This document shows, piece by piece, positions 1 through 5,589 of a stretch of DNA of 6,526 nt. The stretch is from Elusimicrobiota bacterium (GTDB taxonomy: Bacteria > Elusimicrobiota > Elusimicrobia > UBA1565 > UBA9628). The DNA is taken from contig JAGWRY010000156.1 of NCBI GenBank assembly GCA_028869495.1, forward strand, positions 1 through 6,526, read 5' to 3'. The notes beneath the pieces were generated by a model that saw only the letters and a program-made list of their open reading frames with translations, was not told the DNA's origin and made no database searches. Position 1 is the first letter of the stretch. Every line of letters starts with the position of its first letter. The position numbers and the translations under genes are program-made.

Positions 1-1
1 C

Positions 2-403
2 AGCGCCCCGGCGTCCGTCGCGGCCTCCACCGCCGCCGTCCCGGCGCCGGTCTCCGTCTCCAGCGCGCCGACGCCTTCGCCGGCGACCGCCGCGGCGCCG
101 GCGCAGACCCTGGCCCAGCGCCTGCTCGACCTGGACGGCCGGATCATCGCGATGCAGGCGGACATCCAGACCAAGGAGGCCGCGCTGACGCAGGAGCGCG
201 AGGACGCCGACAAAGGCCTCGTCGACGTCGAGAGCCGTAAGACCGACAAGGTCCTCGCCGACCTCTACCGCGCGATCTCCGCCGTCGCGCAGGCGCAGGG
301 GGTCAGCATCGTCGTCGACAAGACCGTGATCCTCTACGGCCACCCGGCCGTCGACCTCACCGACCGGGTGCTCGAGTACCTGAAGGAGCATCCCGACCAA
401 TGA
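2..403 (+). CDS. skp: OmpH/Skp-family periplasmic chaperone, 3' part (5' end outside window)
   Basis: The frame is open from the window edge, so the start and any signal peptide are missing; 133 residues are visible. Skp/OmpH proteins are periplasmic chaperones that hold unfolded outer-membrane proteins on the way to the Bam complex. Visible residues 1-34 contain only Ala, Ser, Pro, Val and Thr. Residues about 36-98 are a charged, probably coiled-coil helix like a Skp tentacle. Residues about 100-130 match the family's C-terminal end: a GVSIVVD strand, then VILYG, then a DLT motif and a final helix (DRVLEYLKEH). The stop overlaps the lpxD start by 4 bp, and skp-lpxD adjacency is classical in diderm bacteria. 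The low-complexity stretch before the helix is unusual for Skp. A different coiled-coil envelope protein is possible, but the C-terminal motif and the position favour OmpH/Skp. Confidence 0.8.
   Translation, partial: SAPASVAASTAAVPAPVSVSSAPTPSPATAAAPAQTLAQRLLDLDGRIIAMQADIQTKEAALTQEREDADKGLVDVESRKTDKVLADLYRAISAVAQAQGVSIVVDKTVILYGHPAVDLTDRVLEYLKEHPDQ
383..388 (+). promoter_or_regulatory. Shine-Dalgarno site for lpxD
   Basis: AAGGAG lies inside the end of the upstream OmpH-like gene, 11 bases before the ATG at 400. It supports that start and the 4-bp ATGA overlap as the real gene junction. Confidence 0.6.
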
Positions 404-1467
404 AGACCCTGCCCAAGCCCCTGTCCGTCGCCGAGATCGCCGCCCTCGTCGGCGGGAAAGCCTCCGGGGAGACCTCGTGGACGATCGAGGGCGTCTCCGA
501 GGTCTCCTCGGCCGGCCCCAAAGACGCCGCCTCCTTCCACAACGTCAAGTACGCGGCCGAGGCCGCCGCGTCGAAGGCGGGCTGCCTTCTGGTCCCGCCG
601 CAGGCGGCCGACGCCCCCTGCGCGGCGAAGGCGCGCGTCGTCGTCGAGGACCCGCAGGCCGCCTTCGCGGTCCTGCTGGGCCTGATCGACGCGGCCCGCC
701 GCGCCGAGATCCCCGCCGGGACGAGCTCGAAGGCCTCGGTCCACCCGTCGGCCAAGCTCGGCCGAGACGTCCGCGTCGGGGACTTCTGCGTCGTCGAGGC
801 CGGCGCCGAGATCGGCGAGGGGACGACGCTGATGGCGCAGGTCTACGTCGGCCGCGGCGCGAGGATCGGCCGCGGCGGGCTCCTGTACCCGCAGGTCGTC
901 GTGCGCGAGGACTGCGTGCTCGGCGAGCGCGCGATCGTCCATTCCGGCGCCGTGATCGGCGCCGACGGCTTCGGCTTCACGACGAGCCGCAAGACCGGCA
1001 AGCATTCCAAGATCCCTCAGATCGGCAACGTCGTCATCGGCGACGACGTCGAGATCGGCGCGAACGTGACGATCGACCGGGCGACCCTCGGCTCGACGAT
1101 CGTCGAGAACGGCACGAAGATCGACAACCTGGTCCAGCTCGCGCACAACGTCCGCGTCGGGCGCGACTGCTTCGTCGTCTCGCAGACCGGCATCGCGGGT
1201 TCGACGACGGTCGGCAACAACGTGATCCTGGCCGGCCAGGCCGGCGTCGCCGGGCACCTGAGGATCGGCGACGGCGCGATCATCACCGCGCAGACCGGCG
1301 TGATGAGCGACGTCCCGCCGAAGACGACGCTGTTCGGCTCGCCGGGCCGTCCGCACCGCGAGGCGTTCAAGCTGCAGGCGCTCTACGGGCGCCTGCCCGA
1401 GATGGCCGAGCGCCTGAAGGAGATCGAGAAGAAGCTGGGACTCGGGGGCCGCCGGACGGCCGCCTGA
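400..1467 (+). CDS. lpxD: UDP-3-O-(3-hydroxyacyl)glucosamine N-acyltransferase LpxD
   Basis: LpxD transfers a 3-hydroxyacyl chain from acyl-ACP to the 2-amine of UDP-3-O-acylglucosamine, the third step of lipid A synthesis, in the cytoplasm. At 355 residues it is close to the family length (E. coli 341). Residues 1 to about 105 form the N-terminal nucleotide-binding domain. About 110-315 are hexapeptide repeats (left-handed beta helix), including GADGFGF at 187-193. About 318-350 are the C-terminal helices. His249 in QLAHN aligns with the E. coli catalytic His239, and His286 in AGHLRIG with His276; the 37-residue spacing is identical. Gly300 stands where E. coli has the acyl-length ruler Met290. 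The start overlaps the upstream stop (ATGA) and has an AAGGAG site. The trimer form is known for the family and is not visible here. Confidence 0.97.
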   Translation: MKTLPKPLSVAEIAALVGGKASGETSWTIEGVSEVSSAGPKDAASFHNVKYAAEAAASKAGCLLVPPQAADAPCAAKARVVVEDPQAAFAVLLGLIDAARRAEIPAGTSSKASVHPSAKLGRDVRVGDFCVVEAGAEIGEGTTLMAQVYVGRGARIGRGGLLYPQVVVREDCVLGERAIVHSGAVIGADGFGFTTSRKTGKHSKIPQIGNVVIGDDVEIGANVTIDRATLGSTIVENGTKIDNLVQLAHNVRVGRDCFVVSQTGIAGSTTVGNNVILAGQAGVAGHLRIGDGAIITAQTGVMSDVPPKTTLFGSPGRPHREAFKLQALYGRLPEMAERLKEIEKKLGLGGRRTAA

Positions 1468-1470
1468 GCC

Positions 1471-1476
1471 GGAGGG
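1471..1476 (+). promoter_or_regulatory. Shine-Dalgarno site for lpxC
   Basis: GGAGGG lies in the 13-base gap between lpxD and lpxC, 4 bases before the ATG at 1481. It is one of the strongest ribosome-binding sites in the window and fixes the lpxC start. Confidence 0.7.
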
Positions 1477-1480
1477 AGAC

Positions 1481-2371
1481 ATGAACGAGAATCCGCTGCA
1501 GACGACGATCAAGACCGAGGCCGCGCTCGAGGGGGTCGGCCTCCACACCGGGCACAAGTCGACGCTGACCTTCCGTCCCGCCCCGGCCAACACCGGCATC
1601 CGATTCTTCCGCTCGGACCTCCCCGGCATCCCGATGATCCCGGCGCGCCTCGGCTTCGTCGTGACGACGGTCCGCGGCACGAACCTCGGCCTCGGCGACG
1701 CGAAGGTGCACACGGTCGAGCACGTGCTCTCCGCCTGCACGGGCCTCGGCATCGACAACGTGGACGTCCTCGTCTCCGCGCCCGAGCCGCCGATCATGGA
1801 CGGCTCGTCTCTGCCGTTCGTCGAGGCCCTCCTGAGAGCTGGCCTCGTCGACCTCGACGCGCCGAAGCGCTGGCTCCACCTGCCGCACGAGGTGACCTAC
1901 GAGGCGAAGGACGGCGCCAAATACCGCGCGGTTCCGTCGGACCGCTTCGAGATCGCGGCGACGCTGATCCACGATCACCCGATGATGCCGAAGATGTCTC
2001 TGTCGATGACCGTCGACCGCGACAGCTACCTGGCCGAGGTCTCCCGCGCGCGCACGTTCTGTTTCGAGCACGAGGTCGAGTACCTGAAGTCGAAGGGCCT
2101 CGCCCAGGGCGGCTCGCTCGACAACGCGATCGTCGTCGGCAAGGACAAGTTCCACACGAACTCGGAGGGCCTGCGCTACGCCGACGAGTTCGTCCGCCAC
2201 AAGACCCTCGACCTGATCGGCGACCTGACGCTGATCGGCCGGCCGCTGTTCAAAATGCGCGTCGAGGCCGAGCGCCTGGGCCACGCGCACAACGTCGAGT
2301 TCGCGAAGAAGCTCGACGAGGCGGCCAAGAAGCTGCGCAAACCCAAGAATAGAGTCCTGGAGGCGAAATGA
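1481..2371 (+). CDS. lpxC: UDP-3-O-acyl-N-acetylglucosamine deacetylase LpxC
   Basis: LpxC is the zinc-dependent deacetylase that removes the N-acetyl group from UDP-3-O-acyl-GlcNAc, the committed step of lipid A synthesis. The 296 residues match a single-domain LpxC (E. coli 305), so this is not the LpxC-FabZ fusion of Bacteroidetes. The first domain opens with EGVGLHTG (17-24). The TVEH motif gives the catalytic Glu80 and zinc ligand His81. PIMDGSS (104-110) is the usual core motif. FVRHKTLDLIGD (237-248) supplies zinc ligands His240 and Asp244. GHAHN (267-271) carries His268, equivalent to E. coli His265. The protein ends soon after the last helix with KNRVLEAK and lacks the hydrophobic tail that FtsH recognises in E. 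coli. Its stop overlaps the fabZ start by 4 bp. Confidence 0.98.
   Translation: MNENPLQTTIKTEAALEGVGLHTGHKSTLTFRPAPANTGIRFFRSDLPGIPMIPARLGFVVTTVRGTNLGLGDAKVHTVEHVLSACTGLGIDNVDVLVSAPEPPIMDGSSLPFVEALLRAGLVDLDAPKRWLHLPHEVTYEAKDGAKYRAVPSDRFEIAATLIHDHPMMPKMSLSMTVDRDSYLAEVSRARTFCFEHEVEYLKSKGLAQGGSLDNAIVVGKDKFHTNSEGLRYADEFVRHKTLDLIGDLTLIGRPLFKMRVEAERLGHAHNVEFAKKLDEAAKKLRKPKNRVLEAK
2359..2363 (+). promoter_or_regulatory. Shine-Dalgarno site for fabZ
   Basis: GGAGG lies inside the end of lpxC, only 4 bases before the ATG at 2368, which is a short spacing. Together with the ATGA overlap it supports the upstream start of fabZ, including its N-terminal extension. Confidence 0.6.
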
Positions 2372-2856
2372 GCACCGAAACCGCCGCGACCCCGAACCCG
2401 TTCGCCGCCCCGCCGGTCCGCTCGCTGGACACGGCCGGCGTCAAGAAGGCGATCCCGCACCGCTACCCGTTCCTGCTCGTCGACAAGATCGACGTGATCC
2501 AGGAGGACAAGTACTGCGTCGGCACGAAGATGGTGACCGTCAACGAGCACTTCTTCGAGGGCCACTTCCCCGGCCAGCCGGTGATGCCGGGCGTGCTGAT
2601 CGTCGAGTCGATGGCGCAGACCGCCTGCGCGATGCTGCTGTCGAAGGGCGGCATCGAGGGCAAGGTCGCCTTCTTCATGGGCATCGACGAGGCGAAGTTC
2701 CGCAGCCCCGTGCTCCCGGGCTGCGTGCTCAAGCACCACATCGAGATCCTGCGCCTCGGGCGGGCCGGGAAGTTCCGCGGGGAAGCCTTCGTCGACGGCA
2801 AGCTGGCCGCGGAGGCCAACATGACCTTCGCGCTAGTCGACAAGGCGCAGGGCTGA
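2368..2856 (+). CDS. fabZ: 3-hydroxyacyl-[acyl-carrier-protein] dehydratase FabZ
   Basis: FabZ dehydrates 3-hydroxyacyl-ACP to trans-2-enoyl-ACP in fatty acid elongation. The 3-hydroxyacyl-ACP it consumes is also the acyl donor of LpxA and LpxD, which explains why it sits in lpx operons. The hot-dog fold is recognisable from PHRYPFLLVD (30-39), the central GHFPGQPVMPGV segment with catalytic His66, and Glu80 in IVESMAQ. The 14-residue His-Glu spacing equals that of E. coli FabZ (His54/Glu68). AFFMGIDEAKFRSPVLPG (101-118) is the usual next motif. At 162 residues it is slightly longer than typical FabZ (about 140-150) because of a roughly 20-residue polar, Pro-rich N-terminal extension of no evident function. 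The gene is separate from lpxC, which it overlaps by 4 bp. Confidence 0.97.
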   Translation: MSTETAATPNPFAAPPVRSLDTAGVKKAIPHRYPFLLVDKIDVIQEDKYCVGTKMVTVNEHFFEGHFPGQPVMPGVLIVESMAQTACAMLLSKGGIEGKVAFFMGIDEAKFRSPVLPGCVLKHHIEILRLGRAGKFRGEAFVDGKLAAEANMTFALVDKAQG

Positions 2857-2860
2857 CGCC

Positions 2861-3670
2861 ATGGCGATCCACCCCTCCGCCGTCGTCGACAAGAGCGCGC
2901 AGATCGACCCGAGCGCCGAGATCGGCCCGGGCGCGATCATCGGCCCCGACGCCGTGATCGGCCCGCGCACGCGGGTCGGCGCGCACGCCGTCGTCGAGCG
3001 CGCGACGCTCGGCGCCGACAACCTCCTGCACCCGGGCTGCTATGTCGGCACCGCGCCGCAGGACCTGAAGTACGCCGGCGAGCCGACGCGCCTCGAGATG
3101 GGCGACAAGAACGTCGTGCGCGAGTGCGTGACGATGAACCGCGGCACCGTCCACGGCGGCGGCGTCACGCGCGTCGGCTCCGGCTGCCTGTTCATGGCCT
3201 ATTCGCACGTCGCCCACGACTGCCGGGTCGGCAACGGCGCGATCCTCGTCAACTCGGTCGCGCTCGCGGGCCACGTGCAGGTCGGCGAGTTCGCGGTGCT
3301 CGGCGGGCTGGCCGCCGTCCACCAGTACGTGCGCATCGGCCGCTACGCGATGCTCGGCGGCGGCTCGATGGTCGGCCAGGACGTCCTGCCCTTCGCGACC
3401 TGCCAGGGCGACCGCGCGGTGATGCGCGGGCTGAACCTCCTCGGCATGCGCCGGGGCGGGTTCGGCCGCGAAGACGTCGCGGGGCTGAAGTCCGCCTACA
3501 AGACCCTCTTCCTGGCCGGCCTGCGCTACGACGAGGCCCTCGCCAAGCTGAAGTCCGCCTCGCCGGGCCCGCTCGTGCAGGAGTGGCTCGCGTTCATCGA
3601 GTCGGCCGGCAAGCGCGGGGTGATGCGCCCCGCCGTCGGCGCCACCGAGCTCGAGGAGACGCCCGTCTGA
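2861..3670 (+). CDS. lpxA: Acyl-[acyl-carrier-protein]-UDP-N-acetylglucosamine O-acyltransferase LpxA
   Basis: LpxA performs the first lipid A step, moving a 3-hydroxyacyl chain from ACP to the 3-OH of UDP-GlcNAc. At 269 residues it is close to E. coli (262). Hexapeptide repeats span about residues 2-185, beginning AIHPSAVVD. PQDLKYAGEPTRLEMGD (66-82) is the substrate-binding loop region typical of LpxA. His119 in SHVAHDC corresponds to the catalytic E. coli His125, and His138 in LAGHVQVG to His144, with identical 19-residue spacing. Gly167 aligns with the E. coli ruler residue Gly173. The C-terminal helical domain spans about 190-255, with MRRGGFGRED and SAYKTLF as usual motifs. The start is 4 bases after the fabZ stop without a convincing Shine-Dalgarno site, so it probably depends on coupled translation. 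Confidence 0.97.
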   Translation: MAIHPSAVVDKSAQIDPSAEIGPGAIIGPDAVIGPRTRVGAHAVVERATLGADNLLHPGCYVGTAPQDLKYAGEPTRLEMGDKNVVRECVTMNRGTVHGGGVTRVGSGCLFMAYSHVAHDCRVGNGAILVNSVALAGHVQVGEFAVLGGLAAVHQYVRIGRYAMLGGGSMVGQDVLPFATCQGDRAVMRGLNLLGMRRGGFGREDVAGLKSAYKTLFLAGLRYDEALAKLKSASPGPLVQEWLAFIESAGKRGVMRPAVGATELEETPV

Positions 3671-3680
3671 CGGCGTCGGC

Positions 3681-4523
3681 ATGACCGCGGAACCCCTCGG
3701 CCTCGTGGCGGGATCGGGCCGCTTCCCGCTCCTCGTCGCGGAAGAGGCGCGCCGCCGCGGCGTGCCCGTCGTCGCGCTCGGCATCCCGGGGGTCACCGAC
3801 CCGGCGCTCGAGTCCGTCGCCGGGGGGCTGAAGTGGTTCAAGCTCGGCCAGATCGACGCGCCGATCAAGGCGCTCAAGGACGCCGGCGTGCGCCGCGTCG
3901 TGATGGCCGGCAAGGTCCAGCACGTGTCGCTGTTCGGCGGCGTGCTCCCCGACTGGCGCGCGGCGAAGCTCCTGGTGGCCCTGAAGGACAAGCGCACCGA
4001 CACGATCCTGCGCGCGGTCGCCGACGAGTTCGCCAAGGACGGGCTCGAGCTGCTGTCGTCGGCGACGTTCCTCGAGCACCTGCTCGCGCCGGACGGACCC
4101 GTCACGCGCCGCGCGTTCACGGCCGACCAGCTCGCCGACGCGGCGCTCGGCTGGCGCGCGGCGAAGGCCGTCGCCGGCTTCGACATCGGGCAGACCGTCG
4201 TCGCGCAGGGCGGCGCCGTCGTCGCCGTCGAGGGCATGGAGGGCACCGACGCCTGCGTGCGGCGCGCGTCCGAGCTCGCCCGCTCGCTGGGCCGCGAGCC
4301 GGCCCTCGTCGTCGTCAAGGTCGCCAAGCCGCGCCAGGACTTCCGCTTCGATCTCCCGGTGGTCGGGCTCGAGAGCCTGGCGTCCTTCCGCGCCGCCGGC
4401 GCGCGCGCGCTGGCTCTCGAGGCCGGCGCGACGCTGATCTTCGACCGCGAGCGCTTCGCCGCGGAGGCCGACGCCGCCGGCCTCGCCGTCGCCGGATTCC
4501 CGCCGGAGGGCCCCTCTCGATGA
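3681..4523 (+). CDS. lpxI: UDP-2,3-diacylglucosamine pyrophosphatase LpxI
   Basis: LpxI hydrolyses UDP-2,3-diacylglucosamine to lipid X and UMP. It is the non-homologous substitute for LpxH, first shown in Caulobacter. The 280 residues match the family (Caulobacter about 283). The N-terminal domain opens with LGLVAGSGRFPLLVAEEA (6-23). KWFKLGQID (51-59) and VVMAGKVQHVSLFGG (73-87) follow. The C-terminal catalytic domain contains DIGQTVVAQGGAVVAVEGMEGTDA (168-191, key residues Gly169, Gln171, Glu184, Glu187, Asp190). The segment KPRQDFRFDLPVVG (216-229) holds two aspartates, 220 and 224; one should be the counterpart of Caulobacter Asp225, with Asp224 the better positional candidate. The gene starts 10 bases after the lpxA stop with no nearby Shine-Dalgarno site, and its stop overlaps the next start. 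No LpxH or LpxG is seen in the window. Confidence 0.95.
   Translation: MTAEPLGLVAGSGRFPLLVAEEARRRGVPVVALGIPGVTDPALESVAGGLKWFKLGQIDAPIKALKDAGVRRVVMAGKVQHVSLFGGVLPDWRAAKLLVALKDKRTDTILRAVADEFAKDGLELLSSATFLEHLLAPDGPVTRRAFTADQLADAALGWRAAKAVAGFDIGQTVVAQGGAVVAVEGMEGTDACVRRASELARSLGREPALVVVKVAKPRQDFRFDLPVVGLESLASFRAAGARALALEAGATLIFDRERFAAEADAAGLAVAGFPPEGPSR
4505..4510 (+). promoter_or_regulatory. Shine-Dalgarno site deciding the oxidoreductase start
   Basis: GGAGGG lies inside the 3' end of lpxI, 9 bases before the ATG at 4520. The reading frame is open far upstream, back to about 3833, through lpxI. This site, the ATGA overlap and the start of the Rossmann motif a few residues later make 4520 the correct start. 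Confidence 0.7.
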
Positions 4524-5563
4524 CCGACTCGAAGAAGCTGCGCATCGCCGTGATCGGCGCCGGGAAGATGGGCACCTATCACGCGAAGCTCCTCGGCAAG
4601 GCGCCCGACGTCGATCTCGTCGGCGTCTGCGACACGAACGTCTGGAAGGCCCAGCTCGCGGCCTGGCAGTCGAACACGGTCGCGGTGCGCGACTACAAGG
4701 ACGTGCTCGGCCGCGTCGACGCGGTCGTCATCGCCGTGCCGACGCCCCTGCACCACGAGGTCGGGCGCGCCGCCCTCGAGGCGGGCGCGCACGTGCTGAT
4801 CGAGAAGCCCCTGGCCTCGTCGGTCGAGGAGGCGCGCGAGCTGCTGAACCTCTCCGAGCAGAAGAAGCTCGTCCTGCAGGTCGGGCACATCGAGCGCTTC
4901 AACCCGGCCGTCCTCGAAGCGGTCAAGCACATCCGCGACCCGCGCTACATCACCGTCGAGCGCCTCGGGCCCTACGACCCGCGCATGAGCCACATCGGCG
5001 TCGTGCTCGACTTGATGATCCACGACCTCGACATCCTGCTGACGCTGGTCGGCTCCGAGGTCGAGAGCCTCGAGGCCCTCGGCGCCCACCTTCTCTCCGG
5101 CCACGAGGACATCGCGAACGTCCGAGTCCGCTTCAAGACCGGCTGCATCGCCGACGTGACCGCCAGCCGCATCTCGCTGGGCAAGAGCCGCAAGCTGCGC
5201 GCGTTCCAAAAGGACTCTTACGTGTCGCTCGACTACGGCAGCACCGCGCTCAAGATCTACCGCAAGAAGGCCCCGGTCATCAAGAGCCTGAAGGACGTCG
5301 AGATTCTGACCCCGAAGCTGACGAGCGAGAACCCGCTCAAGAACGAGCACGCGCACTTCCTCGACTGCATCCGCCACAACCGCAAGCCCTGGCCGAGCGG
5401 CGAGCGCGGCGTCGAGGCGCTGAAGCTCGCCCTACAGGTCTCCGAGGAGCTCGAGCGCTACGAGCTGTCGGGCCACTCCGGCTCGCGCTCGCTCGTGCCG
5501 AACTGGGCGCAGGACCTCGGCAAGATCGCGAAGTCCGTCGGCAAGGACATCCTCCGCAGCTGA
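4520..5563 (+). CDS. Gfo/Idh/MocA-family NAD(P)-dependent oxidoreductase, possibly GnnA-like
   Basis: The 347-residue protein is a sugar-type dehydrogenase of the Gfo/Idh/MocA family. Residues 1 to about 120 form the Rossmann domain, with VIGAGKMG (11-18) binding the dinucleotide, Asp38 at the end of the second strand (VGVCD), and EKP (95-97) carrying the family's conserved Lys96. The second domain follows, with VGHIERFNPA (121-130) and DLMIHDLD (164-171), whose His168 is the usual catalytic histidine. A short basic C-terminal tail (about 318-347) follows the family core. It overlaps lpxI by 4 bp and precedes lpxB. Known relatives in this setting include GnnA, which oxidises the 3-OH of UDP-GlcNAc before GnnB transamination and lies between lpxA and lpxB in Acidithiobacillus ferrooxidans. 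No gnnB lies in the window, so the substrate is unproven. Family assignment is firm; the GnnA role is inference. Confidence 0.9.
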   Translation: MTDSKKLRIAVIGAGKMGTYHAKLLGKAPDVDLVGVCDTNVWKAQLAAWQSNTVAVRDYKDVLGRVDAVVIAVPTPLHHEVGRAALEAGAHVLIEKPLASSVEEARELLNLSEQKKLVLQVGHIERFNPAVLEAVKHIRDPRYITVERLGPYDPRMSHIGVVLDLMIHDLDILLTLVGSEVESLEALGAHLLSGHEDIANVRVRFKTGCIADVTASRISLGKSRKLRAFQKDSYVSLDYGSTALKIYRKKAPVIKSLKDVEILTPKLTSENPLKNEHAHFLDCIRHNRKPWPSGERGVEALKLALQVSEELERYELSGHSGSRSLVPNWAQDLGKIAKSVGKDILRS

Positions 5564-5564
5564 C

Positions 5565-5589
5565 GGCGTCCCGCTTTATGGCGTCCCGC
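5565..5589 (+). repeat. Imperfect 15-bp tandem duplication across the lpxB start
   Basis: GGCGTCCCGC occurs at 5565-5574 and again at 5580-5589, exactly 15 bases apart. The second copy begins with the G of the lpxB ATG. The repeat lies between the oxidoreductase stop and codon 4 of lpxB. It may be a small slippage duplication that created the spacer, or chance in GC-rich DNA. Confidence 0.5.

Noticed and set aside
334..1797. Antisense open frame of 487 codons over lpxD and lpxC
   Set aside because: It is a shadow of two firmly identified genes, with repetitive Arg/Asp/Ala composition and no recognisable domain.
3484..3560. 14-base direct repeat (GCTGAAGTCCGCCT at 3484-3497 and 3547-3560)
   Set aside because: Both copies encode Leu-Lys-Ser-Ala in the frame of lpxA, in its C-terminal helical domain. 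Shared codon preference in similar helices explains it; no sign of a mobile or regulatory element.
3833..4519. In-frame upstream extension of the oxidoreductase through lpxI
   Set aside because: The extension is a shadow of lpxI in another frame with Arg-rich nonsense composition. The real start at 4520 has a ribosome-binding site and is followed at once by the Rossmann motif.
2729..5377. Antisense open frame of 882 codons on the minus strand
   Set aside because: It runs across fabZ, lpxA, lpxI and the oxidoreductase, its product is low-complexity Arg/Ala/Asp-rich, and it shows no family motif. Long antisense frames are expected in GC-rich coding DNA.
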